A DNA stretch of 19,509 bases, taken from Peronospora farinosa. Its lineage: Eukaryota; Oomycota; Peronosporomycetes; Peronosporales; Peronosporaceae. Made by a program: the position numbers and the translations under genes. The notes under the pieces are model-generated. The model was not told the DNA's origin. It did no database searches and saw only the letters and a program-made list of their open reading frames with translations. The DNA lies in contig CANTFK010000497.1 in assembly GCA_947646735.1 (NCBI GenBank), positions 1 through 19,509 of the forward strand. The letters are read 5' to 3'. Below, piece by piece: positions 1-11,300 of this stretch. Numbering within the stretch: the stretch's first letter is position 1; each line of letters starts with the position of its first letter.

Positions 1-265
1 TGGCTAAAGAGCTGTGCAGCTCCGCTACAGGGTTGCTGAAACCAATCCGATCTCGCGTATGATGAGGAGACGCTAAAAATGAGGGCACGTTTGACATGAT
101 TTATATGTGATTTACATGTTGATCGTGTAGTAGGCAGATTAAGCTACGATAAATGGAATTCTTTCAAAATTCTCTCTTCCGCATAAATCGTTCAGTCTCA
201 CTTAAGTGCAGACTTTCTTCGACTTTCAAGTTTCTCTATCCTTCGCTCCGTTTTGCTTCTCGTGC

Positions 266-280
266 TCATTTTATAAAATG
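266..280 (+). promoter_or_regulatory. Candidate oomycete initiator (Inr) element
   Basis: TCATTTT lies directly after a pyrimidine-rich run (CTTCGCTCCGTTTTGCTTCT nearby). This matches the loose oomycete core-promoter pattern TCA-Y-T-Y-Y. It could be a transcription start for the downstream PDZ-FN3 gene if that gene has a long or spliced leader. The motif is short and degenerate, so chance occurrence is likely. Confidence 0.25.
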
Positions 281-563
281 CTCGTATCGTTAGCGAAAGA
301 AAGTCTCGTCGGGTGATGAGCCGGTGGGCCACAGCCGAAGCGATGACACAAAGCCAACGAGTTTATAATTTATGTACTAAACACATTGCTCCACGCAACA
401 TATGTTATGTAGACCACGCATTCCTGGCACAAGTAACCAGCCGAAACTTCGACGCTGCATCTTCAATATCGTCGACTTTCGACAGCTACTGCTTGGGAGG
501 CCATTACTAGCGAGGTAGAATTTGCATCGACAAGTATCATAGTTAAGCGTTCCCAGGGAATGG

Positions 564-582
564 ATTCTCAGAGTCTGAGAAT
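564..582. repeat. Perfect 8-bp inverted repeat (small hairpin)
   Basis: ATTCTCAG at 564-571 and CTGAGAAT at 575-582 are exact reverse complements separated by a 3-nt loop (AGT). It lies about 110 nt upstream of the PDZ-FN3 start. It could be a protein-binding palindrome or a chance hairpin; nothing in the sequence decides. Confidence 0.4.
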
Positions 583-689
583 ACTGAGACTAAATGATAC
601 CAATATTCGGTTTAATCATGCTAAGTACGATCATGTCAAACGTATACTTAAGCAATCTGACTCTTTTCTCAAACAAATTATTTCAGACC

Positions 690-2121
690 ATGGAGCGTCT
701 ATCGGTTCGTTTCCAGCAAGAGCAGAGCAATCGCGGGTCCATCATATCTGTGCACGATACCCGCCGTAGTTCCAGCAGCAGCCTCAGTGTCTCGGCTTGT
801 AGCATCAGCAGTAGAGTGAGCCACTGCCCAGCGCCGTTGACGCAGCCGTCGTCTCATAGTGTTGACCAATTTTGCGAGGACTATGAGGTTATTTTGAAGT
901 CATAGAATAGGATTGATCCTAAAAGCCGACAGATGGTATTGACATTTGTATACATTTGTTGCTGGTCAGGTCGTGTTTAGAGAGGATAAATTGGGGTTGA
1001 CTTTAAAAAGTCATGAGCAGATAGACCCTTTAGGCTACAGGATTCCAGTAACCATTGTCAAGTCCACGATCTTCAGTGTCGGACAAGTGTCACACCAGAT
1101 TCGAGTACGTGCTCTTTTTTGATTTATTTGACTTGATTAAGCGGACATATAACCGCGTGTTCCTGTCTCTCGATGGACGTTTTGCAGGAAGGAGACGTGC
1201 TGTTATCGGTGAATGGAGAAAGTATTACAAATTTGGAATTTCAGGACGTTCTGCGGATTCTTAAGATCGCGTCCCGGCCGATTCGTCTGCGATTCCGCAC
1301 CAGATTTACACTGCGACGAGCGTGGTCGATGTCAGGCAATGAGCAGCAGGACGTTGGTTTGAGACGGTCGAGTGTGGAGAGTGTTGACAGCGATTTGCGT
1401 GTGCCCATTGCAGCCGGAGCTTTCTTGTTTCCCGAACATCCCGGGTTGGAAGAGAACCGGGACGACTCGGACAGCCAGGGCAGCCAGGACGCCGTCATGT
1501 CCGAAAGCTTTGGCGACGCTGATAGTGCGCGATCTACGGAGAATAGTTCGGTAATTACAGAGCTTACAGACATAGAGTTAACGTCAGGTCGGCAGTCGTC
1601 GCGGCTGGCTGCATTTCTTCGCAAACCTTTTCGTCGTGGCGATGGGTTTGATAGCGCTCGGTGGGAACTACGATTGGGCATTGTCCCGGCCGCCCCGCGT
1701 ACAGAGATCTCTCTCGAGTCGCCTATTAAGGTACGGTATTGAGTGAGTGATTATTTCTTCTATCCTCGTTCAGTCTGTGAGAATAATCTAACGACTTTGT
1801 TTATAGGCTGCAATTCATGTGAGCTGGCGTGTACACGCGAAAGCGGTATCGTATCACTTGCAATTTTCTCGAGATTGGACAATGAAGGTTTGGAAGAATT
1901 GGTCAGGACGACCTCGACGAGCAAGTGACAACGAGCGCGAACTGGTTACGACGATCTTTGGCCTCGACTACTCGAAGAGCTACGTGGTTCGTGTCCGCTA
2001 TGAGTTCAGTGGTGGTCACAGCCCCAGTGAGTGGAGCGTAGCAAGTACGCCCCTTACAACAATCAGTCATGTCGACGCCATGCACCATCGAATCGCACAG
2101 CCAAGAGCACAACGTGGATAA
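690..2121 (+). CDS. PDZ and fibronectin type III domain protein (4 exons)
   Basis: Predicted exons are 690-887, 970-1104, 1188-1730 and 1807-2121, with GT-AG introns of 82, 83 and 76 nt. Every junction keeps phase 0, giving 396 residues. The N-terminus is Ser-rich. A PDZ domain (about residues 64-150) reads across two introns: strand A DYEVVFRED, a GLTL carboxylate-loop equivalent, then EGDVLLSVNGESI and a final LRFR strand. After a charged Ser/Asp-rich linker, an FN3-like fold (about 285-375) shows VSWRV, YHLQFS, a central Trp, the typical GLDYSKSYVVRVRY strand and SEWS. ATG 690 was chosen for its good context (ACCATGG); an in-frame ATG at 594 or upstream exons remain possible. The role is probably a scaffold or adaptor recruiting C-terminal peptide ligands. 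No orthologue is recognised. It ends 250 nt before the VPS13 start and could be its mis-separated 5' part. Confidence 0.7.
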
Positions 2122-2371
2122 ACAAGTTGGTCTCTAAATTTAATGTTGTCCATTATTGTTAGGCCGTTCTCTGGCACTTCAATCTGAAATTGTAGCAGAT
2201 GAGACTTATTTGAGTAAACTCCCTGTCAAAATGAATATTACGATATTATGGAGACCACTAGTGACCAAATATGGAAATATGAGCCCATTTTTATACCCAA
2301 ATTTCATCCTGTTTCGTTTCATAAAGCCAGCTTCATTATTGTATTACCGACGTATTTATTAGCTCTGGACG
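2122..2371. other. Short gap between PDZ-FN3 and VPS13 genes
   Basis: This 250-nt AT-rich spacer holds the presumed terminator of the PDZ-FN3 gene and the VPS13 core promoter. Acceptor-like ends exist at 2161-2162 (TTGTTAG) and 2361-2362 (TTTATTAG). Frames opened by the first stop at TAG 2360-2362 before reaching the chorein start. The second would enter the VPS13 frame directly, which is why a fused gene model cannot be fully excluded. Confidence 0.5.
2333..2347 (+). promoter_or_regulatory. Inr-like core promoter of the VPS13 gene
   Basis: TCATTATTGTATTAC closely follows the oomycete initiator pattern (TCA-Y-T, a short spacer, then A-T-T). It lies 39 nt upstream of the VPS13 ATG, a typical oomycete leader length. 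This supports transcription of VPS13 as a separate gene. The assignment rests on motif similarity alone. Confidence 0.45.
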
Positions 2372-5300
2372 ATGCTCGAGGGTCCATTAAAATCGTGGAT
2401 TATATCCTTTTTAGGTCAATATGTAGAGAGTCAGACAATGAACGTGTCCACCAAACTCTGGCAGTCGTCTGAGCGTCTTAAACTCGAGAATTTGACGCTT
2501 AAGGCCAGCGTCGTGCCCAATTGGTTACCATTTCGACTCAAGACGGGCTTTGTGGGTCTATTTGAAGCCGATTTGCCCATTTCTGCAATTTTTGGCAGTG
2601 CTTCGGCCAAGATCAAGTTCCAGGACGTTCTATTGGTTCTAGAACCTCTTAAACACGATGAAAAAGAGCTGCAGGATGAGATTTTGTTCTTAGTAGGGCA
2701 GAAGATGTACAGGCTTGAACAGGACTTACAGGATCGATGGACGGGACCACAAGTATTAGAATCTGCGGTGCCTCATGAGAGTGAAGGGTATTTTGGTACC
2801 GACGGCTGGATAGGACGCACTTTGACGAAACTTATTGACAATTTGCAGGTCGACATTAGGAACCTACACATTCGTGTGGAAGGAGTCTGGTCCCCGTCTG
2901 AACCGATGAAGGATCCGGTAACTTCCAGAGCTAGTAACAAGGAGAGAGAGGGCGTCAAATTTGCAGTTGGAATCACGCTCGGAGCACTTTCAGCCGTCAC
3001 AATGCCGAGCAATTGGAGAGTTGAAGGGTTTGACGACCAGAAGAACGACAAGTCGCAGGAAAATAATCACTTGGTATTCAAGTTGATTAATGCTATTGAT
3101 CTGTCAGTGTATGTAGACCCGAACGCACTGCATTTTATTCACTCGAAGATACACCCGAAGGTGTTGCAGTCAGCGTTGTCACGGTTAAAAGCGATGGGAT
3201 CGAGAGTAGCCAAGGCAGATTGGTGGAATGCCGAAGAGAGTGTACATGCACATAGGTTCTTGGTGGCACCGATCAATGTGACTCTTAAGTTGACAATGAA
3301 TACTGCAGCAAAACATGCGCATACCGATGACCCGCGGTATGACGCGGTGTTTCATTTGTCGAGGATATGGGTGACATTGGATGAAGAGCAGTTGTCGGTG
3401 GTAAATCTGGTCATGGACACGTTCTCTGGTCACGAGAAGTGGCAGCTTATGGTAGCAGAACAGGTTAAAACGTCAGAGCAACATACAGCAAATAGTGAGG
3501 CCACAATGACGGAACTGGCGAAAAATTATTTATTGGTTTGGAACCAGATAATGGCTATGAAAACTGAAGGAATGGATGAATTGAGGAAGAGCGAGGCATG
3601 GGATAACGCGACAAGGATAGAACAACAACTACCGTATGAAGTGGTAGTAGCTATCCGGAACCGTCTTGGGCTGGAATTTGCTGAAGGAAAGACAGTGTCA
3701 TACCCCGATATGCTCTATGGAAGTATGAACGCAGCTGGAATTCCTCTTCCAGAGATAAATGTATCATTTCCCGAAGGCCCAACGGGCCTTTTATTTGACC
3801 TACTGCCGTCGGGTGATGTGGCAATTAAGCGGTGTGTAGAGAAAAGTCCTGCTGCGGCTATAGACAATCTGAAGCCAGGGCTCTTGCTGATAAAAGTGGA
3901 CGACAAACCGGTACGATCGGTGTTCAGGTTTAAATCAGAGCTGGATTTGGAGCTTGCTATTGACGTCATGCCAGGAACAAAGGTATTGACGTTTCGGTAT
4001 CCCTCCGTGGTGCCTCCCGAAGTCACATCACCTCGTACAGTCGCTACAGTCGCCCAAGTTTCTTTCACTTCTGATCAGCTCAAATTCTGCCTCGTACGAG
4101 CTTTTCAGAAGCAGGTTATTGCGGAAGTTGTGTTGGACAACCTTGCGATATCGATCGCTGGGTACGGCCCTAGCTTATTCTTGTACCACTTTTACGAAGT
4201 CATGGTCAAGAGCTTTTACGTGCAAAGCATGTCGCGAGAGGAAGACGAAGGTAATCATTGCATTGCTTCAAGCATATGCAAACCCGTGGATGTTTTTGGT
4301 GATGGAGATGCTCACAGCCCAGCCTTCCTATTCAGCATGGATAATTTTTATGAGGCGCATCCAGACGCCTGCCCTGACAGGGTGGATACTTTTGGGTCAA
4401 AGATCTCGGTGGCAATTGGTAACTCCATTGTGGTTATTGATGAAGCAAAGACGACGGTATTACTTGGCGAATGGCACGACTGGCTTGGTGCAATCTCAAA
4501 CGACTACTCCAATGGTACTTTGCCTTCATCAAGCGCTCCTCGGATAGAGATTGATTTGGGTACAGTGCCTTTGTCATGGAGCTCTCAAGTGTCATCATAT
4601 GCATCGACGAGCCCTTCTAAGGCTACAGAAGTCAGCAGCTACTCGTATGAAGTCAAAGTTGAACTATTGCGAGTATTTATCAGCGCCCACGAAACGCCTA
4701 TTGCGCCTGCTAAAATTTCCTACGAGCCTTCGTATCGTGCTCTACTGAAGCAACTTATCGGCGATGAACCAAGCGGACCGCCACCTATTCCAGATTGGAT
4801 CAGAGCGGCGCATGCAATTGTCGTGATGCAACGTTTCATTCGAGGAGCTATCGTACGCAAACGTAAGATGGTTCGCTTAGCGCTAGCTAGAAATCGATGG
4901 ATGTTTTGCCAAGATAACGAGAAAATGGGCTGGCTGTATACCCGAGTTGATTCCCTCGCATTTCGACGTTGGCGTCGCTCGTGGTGCCACCTCGATGCTA
5001 ACGGCAACTTCTCGATTTACAGTAACGGTTCAGGCGCCGAGACGCTCGATGTGTTTAGCCTAATGGGTTGCAAGGTTATCATGCTACCCTACACTTCTGG
5101 AGGACCGTGGGGCTCACAGCGTGACAAACTGTCTCAAGTTCTTGAAATTACGACCCGATTTGGTGCTCTTCGCAAGGTAATTAGCGCTGATAATCTGGTG
5201 GAATTGAAGAAGTGGAAGCACTGTATTGAAAGCATGGCCAAAAACGCAACAAAACGATTAATTAGTGAGGATGTGGAGGCAGAAGAAGTTGTGTACGAAT

Positions 5301-8300
5301 CAGGAGTGGAAGGGCCTGTTGGAAATAACACTGCAAAAAACGAACAGTGGAATGGATTAAAATTGGACGAGCTCTTGCTAGGAGGCTTTTCAAGCATCTA
5401 CCGCGCAGCTGCAACTCTGAAAAAAGAGCAGACGTCCTGGTTTTCTTTGAGTGTAGCCGGCGTGAATTTCGCTGTGGATGTGCACAGTGTATCCGAGCCG
5501 GACCACTCTGCATTTGCGTTATATTTAGGCTTGAAGGATTTCACCGCATTGGACCATCGCCAGTCATCCAATTACGGTTTTTTGCACGTCGGCGACAAGT
5601 TTTTGAGCCTGAAAAATGGCAATTTGACTCCCGGTAAGATACGAGCGGACCACTTGAATAGTGGACTCTTTCTTGTGCTGCATATGTCCTATCGGGGAGC
5701 ACGCGCTGAATCAAATTGTTTCGTACGCCAAAGCGGGCTTCACGCAGAGCTTACAGTATCCGGTTGGGTGATGCCATTTACTTTGATGCAGGTCTTTTTC
5801 GATATAATGGACGTCCTTAATGTGCTCTGGGCTGCTGACACAGACACTACAGATAGTGGAGTCGATTGTACATATGCACCCGAGCAGGTGAGTTTTGCTC
5901 CTTGGAAAGAAGTGCCTGAGCTTGGAATCCAGATTCGTGCTCCAATTTTGGAGGCCTATCTTGAGGATTCTCATTGTGTAGCAAAGCTGACGATCGAGGA
6001 CAGCTCATGTTCGTACCGCGCTGATGCAAGAGTGGAAAATTTCAAGCTGCATCTTGGTCCCACTGCGCTATTTGTGCTAACCGAAGATGTTGCGCTTCGA
6101 CTGGTTCAAGTGGACAGATTCTGGCTGAGCTATGATCTCAGACTGCATCTTCAGATGGCATTTAGTGCTGGTAGTTGTGCCTTGTGTGCTGATGAGTCGG
6201 CAAAGAGGCCAGTGTGTCATCGCTCCATCAACATTTCGATTGGTCAGGTGAAACTTGAGGCCGACCGAAGGTTGGAGCTACTTTTTGCGTTACTGGAGGC
6301 ACTAACAATCATACCAGACGATACAAAAGGTAAGTCAGAATTTGATAGCGCTAGCGAAGAAAAAACCATGACGAACAGTGACCGAGGAGATTTCAGTAGG
6401 AGGGATTACGATGTGAACTTTGTTGGAGGTGAACCATTTTCTAAAACGGAGCGACTACCCTCAATGGACTTTAACTTTCAAGATCAAGAATTGCTTGATC
6501 TACGGCCAATGTACGCAACTGGTTTTAGTCGCCCGCATGCGTCTCCATCAGGACGTAGCCGAATGTCCACTGCGACCTCAGCTGGGTTAAACCTCGAGAT
6601 GCAAGACGATAGCCAAGAGCGGTCCAAGCGTCGAAAAAAAGTGTCTGCGTTTATTCCATTACTGAACTACCAGCTACTAGTTGGTATTTCCAATGGACCA
6701 TTGGAGCGGCAAGGCTCCCCCAAAACTCTTTTTCGAACTCGACTCCGAATGGGAAGGATCCATGACCGCATATCCATCACATGCTCCTCGGTGGTATTCG
6801 AGGTGATTAAAAGGAGTTTATCCGTCGTATCATTGGACACCTATATTCCAGTGATGAACTTTTCCATGAGTGATATGAAGATGCAGTGCGTGACACGAAC
6901 TGAATTTTCAACGGATTACGTTGTGGATGCTAGCGTAGAAATATTTGCGCGATATTACAACACATCTTTAGCGGACTGGGAGCCTTTCGTCGAACCTTGG
7001 CGAGCTTACGCAAAAGCGAGAAGTGATGGTGGTGAGGATGGAACGACTATACAGCTAAGCGCGTTGCAACGACTGAATGTGAACTGCACTGACTCGCTTA
7101 TTCGGTTGCTATCCAGTATTGCTAAAAACCGTTCCAAACAAGACTTTATTGTGGAGAAACGAACACTCGCTGCTGTGGCTGCTGATGGGGAAGCGAAAAA
7201 AGAGGATGGACGTGTATGTGTCCTCAACAACCTGGGCGTTCCTATTCGACTCGCCAATCTCAACACGTCACATGCAGGAACACTACATGTGGACGTGCGA
7301 GATGGGTGGTCGTTCCCGGGTTACTCGCGGTTTCATAATGTTCGCATATCTGTGGTTCTGTTACCTTGGTGGCACCCACGCGAGGTGCAGCCTGTGGAGA
7401 ACTTCCGTCATAAGTTCACTCTTCCTTACGGTGGAGCTCAGTCGGGTGTCACGCCAATTTTGAGGGTTGATGTGCTCACGACAGACGAAGGTAAACGCAA
7501 CTACGTGTTCGATCATGTCACAAATAAGTACGTTGAAGTGGAAGCAGAAGATGACGATGATTTCGTCGACGTACCGTCGGCAGGGAAAATTACACCACCT
7601 AACATAAAACAGTACATGAATCGCGAAGACAGCACTAACACAAATGCTTCTCAGCGGATAAGATGGTCTTCGATCGGATCGACAGCGATCAACTTGGCTG
7701 GCAATGTCATGACCTCACTTGATCCTGGCCGAATGAAGCTTAATCGATGGTACCGTCTTCATGACTTACGCGGAAATGTCACCGGAGAGATTTTTGTTGG
7801 CTTGCACTTTGTGCCAGACATAGACGACCCAGTCACCCATGCCAGAACGAACGAACCCCAGCAAGTAAAAGACGGTCAATTCCTAGTGTTTGATCCCCTG
7901 AAGATTGTTAACACAAATGAATCTTCGGACCAGTGCAAGGACCATGTCGTGCTATCTGAAGGCTTGCGTGGGAGCTACATCCCGCCGTTGGCGTTAGAAG
8001 TCTTGATTGGTTCATCCCGAATGAGTCTGATGTGCCCGCTGCGTCGTGCTGGAAAGTTTCTCATTCAGGGCGAAAAAGTGCTGGCCGAGGTCAAGGTTGC
8101 ACAGAGAGACGAATCTCGACGAGTCTTGCTTCTTAGCTCGCCGGTTCAGTTAAAAAATGGTTTGTACTATAAAAGTCTGCATTTTAGAAAAGATTGAGTA
8201 GTATTGACATGTTCACTGTTATGCATGAGTAGACACCAGCATTGATATGGAACTTTGGACCTGTCGCACACGTTTAGCCGCTGGCGAGGTAACATCTGCT

Positions 8301-11300
8301 CGTGACTTAAGATTATCGATCCGAACTCCACGTTCACATCTTACTGATTGCTGTTTTGAATGAACAGAGCTGTGCCCTGCCAAGGACAGGCAAATTGATG
8401 ACGCTGACTACTAGCAACAAGATGTCAGTCCCAATTAGCGCGTTGTTCGGCGAAGAGAAGGACTCCATTGTTGTAAAGGTCGACGGATGTAAACCTACGG
8501 TTGTTGCAGACCTGAACAAACTGGCAGCAGGGTCCACAATTTTAACCCTGGAAGCTGAAGATACCGAAGGTGTAGGCTATTGCCTATACGTGAACATCAC
8601 GTCACACATGCGCAAGGTATACCGAGAAGAGCACCAAGGAATGATCACTCGTGGAAACATGAACCAGGACGGTGAGTTGCAGACGTATGCGACTAAGTAT
8701 CAGATTTGCTTGCACTCATGCCTCATGTTTGAGAACACACTCCCGATTCGTGTTCAGTATAAGATTGTCGCTAGTGGGCTATTGGAGGAAGTATTTCGAA
8801 CGGGCACACTTTCTCCTGGTGAAGAAGTTCCGATTCACACTTTTCAGCTGGGTGCGCGATTAATGCTACGACTACCTGAAATAGATTCCATTTGGAGTCG
8901 ACCAATTAATTTGGGTGACTGTATCTACCGGGAGAGGATGGATAGGTCGATCAAGTCAATGCTGGGTGCGACCGGTGCCCGGGACCCAATTGTGGAGTTT
9001 CTCCCGTCCCCGCAAAGCTCTGGCATTGCGTTCAAGGAGGGTGATGTCTCGTCAAACAAGGTCATTACTCGCCTCGACTTCACAGCCACTGATGATGGAA
9101 GTCCGAGAATTGTGCTGTTTTGTTCTCTCTGGGTGTACAACCAGTCACACGTGCAGACGTTGTTGTTTCGCTGTACGGATAATCCGGATGCATCGACTTT
9201 GGTCGTGCCTCAGCTTGTTTCTCAGCGGCCTGTGCCACGGCTAATGGATTGTCCAGGCCAGGCATTTGAGATAGGCACTATTATCGACACTGAAGTTTCT
9301 CAATGGTCGGACAAAATCCACTCGACAGTTGTGGGCGTCCAAGAACCTATTAGTTTGAAGTTTGGCAGCAAGCTGGGCCCAAAAACCCGCAATGAAGTAG
9401 GAATATCGATCCAGCGGCCACTGGGCCAGTTTCACCGCACGACTCAAGTGATTATCACTTCCCACTTCGTGTTCGTAAACAAGACCCCAGTAGCATTTAA
9501 AGTCTCTCAGTACATGAAAACGACCGACCGAGTTGTGGAGCTATCTGCCATGCTAAACAAAGGAGTGCCGCCAACACATCATTTTGATTTTGATGCCAGG
9601 ACACGCTTGGCGAACCGACGAGTCTATCTGCGAATGAACCACTACGGAGCGGAATGGAGTGGACCTTTTGCTATTGACGATGAAAACGAGTTTTCTTTGA
9701 TGCTGAAGGGTTCAGTGATGGAGGCTTGGAAAGATGCTAGCGGCGACAGGAGCAGACATGAGAGCTTTCGGCGTAGTGTCTCGGAAATGCACCGTGTCAA
9801 AGTCCGGATCAGTCACGTAGGCCCAAGTATGGTTATTACGCTTTTACGAGACGATCCGCCGATGTACATGATCCGCAACGAGTCGAGCTCCGACGTCTTT
9901 GTGAGCCAAGTTCATTGTTCCGATGAAACAGTTGTGATTCGGAGTAAGGAGTTTATCCCCTTTGCCTGGGTGAAACCGGATGGACCGTGGTAAGTGCTTG
10001 TCTGCGTTGTTTATCTGCATTTACTTGTTGCCTCGATGCAGCTAACGACCGTTAATCTATTTCGTAGGCGAGTTGCATGTCGAACTGGAAGTGTAGTGGG
10101 TCGGCACGAAATGATTTCTCGAAATTATGGTGTGTACGATTTTGCGAATTTGGATCGGGAGCGTAATATCGACACCTTGCGCTATCGGATATTTGGGAGC
10201 AAATCAAAAATTGTGTCAGGCGATATTGTTGTGGATCGGGCATCACGAGTACTGGTGTTCCGCGACCACAATCCAGATAAGCCACCAAGTTACGTTTTGG
10301 AAGTGAAAATTATTGCAGCTCGTCTTTGCAGCGAGTTCATATTGAAACCAGATTCGACTGCAGAACTCATTGCGGAAACGGACAACCATGCTGTGGGTCA
10401 ACGAATAGTTTATCACAAATCTGAACTTGAACACTGGTTAATGGTTATGGCGTGTGTTTTCTGTTGTAGGCAAAAGCGGCGGAATCTAAGGAACTGAAGA
10501 CTGCACACGTGTATCGCTTCGATTCTGATATCGAGTTTTCCTGTGACTCCCGTCCGAAGAAACTCACGTTAAGCTTCTACGAAAATAAAGCAGATCAAGA
10601 AGGTATGATGCGCGAAGTGTCTAGTGTTGGCATCAATAATTGCTTTAACAGCAACCGTGCCAATAGAGCTGGATGTAGCACTGCTGAATATGCGCTAGAT
10701 GCCACGGATCTTGCAGAATTGGGGAGTCCGAGGACTGGAGACGATGCAATATCGTTTGAGATGATGCATACACCTGGTGTTCGGCATTGTCATCCTTTAT
10801 CGGGCAATGTTTCGGATAGCATGATGTCGTTGCCGCGGCATCAAGAATTCTACCATACCGACAGCGATCGCCTATATGTAGATGAAGGACTGCAGCTAAG
10901 TGATATCGAACGGGTGAGTGGTTCTTATGCCTCATCGGAGCAGTCTGACGAAGACCATAACTACAGAAAGGAACGAGAGCACAGTGCTGCTGGGTGTGTA
11001 GAGATAAAACTTCCAAAGAAAGCCTGGACTCGTATGGGCGTCTGCGCAAAACAATCGATAGCTCTGTCCTATAACACAGCAGAACAAGCGCGCCGGTCGC
11101 TTGGACGATCCGAAGGACACTGGTGGGACATGCGGGACCCGGAAAGCGGTGATCTGGTAGGAGAGGTGTTGGTGGCATTAAAGTTCCGCACATCAGTATG
11201 CGAGCACATACAACCCACCGGCATCTACAGCATGAGTGCCATTATTCCCAGTATCGGCCTATCGTTCCTTCACAACGCAAATTCCAGCATGGTGGAAGTG

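Larger units (their letters stand above)
1..689. other. Upstream region, no gene resolved
   Basis: No convincing coding region is visible in this 689-base stretch. It holds an initiator-like TCATTTT at about 266-272 in a pyrimidine-rich context (220-260), a 64-codon frame from an ATG at 316 to a stop at 510 with no recognisable domain, and a perfect small inverted repeat at 564-582. A pyrimidine-rich stretch followed by TTTCAG at 681-686 could be a splice acceptor for an unseen upstream exon of the PDZ-FN3 gene. It may therefore contain the promoter and a 5' UTR intron of that gene, but this is inference. Confidence 0.4.

Noticed and set aside
316..510. 64-residue frame as a possible secreted RxLR effector
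   Set aside because: No signal peptide, no RxLR or dEER motif; it begins MSRWATAEAM and is compositionally ordinary.
1241..1681. 146-codon minus-strand open frame opposite the PDZ-FN3 gene
   Set aside because: Shadow of exon 3, which carries the end of the PDZ domain in the sense direction.
2114..2162. A 49-nt intron joining the FN3 exon to a frame at 2163-2362
   Set aside because: The joined frame ends at TAG 2360-2362 before the chorein Met, and the added residues show no domain; the simple stop at 2121 is preferred.
10645..11193. 182-codon minus-strand open frame opposite VPS13 exon 5
   Set aside because: Antisense shadow of a well-supported coding exon; low-complexity Cys/His/Leu composition and no recognisable domain.
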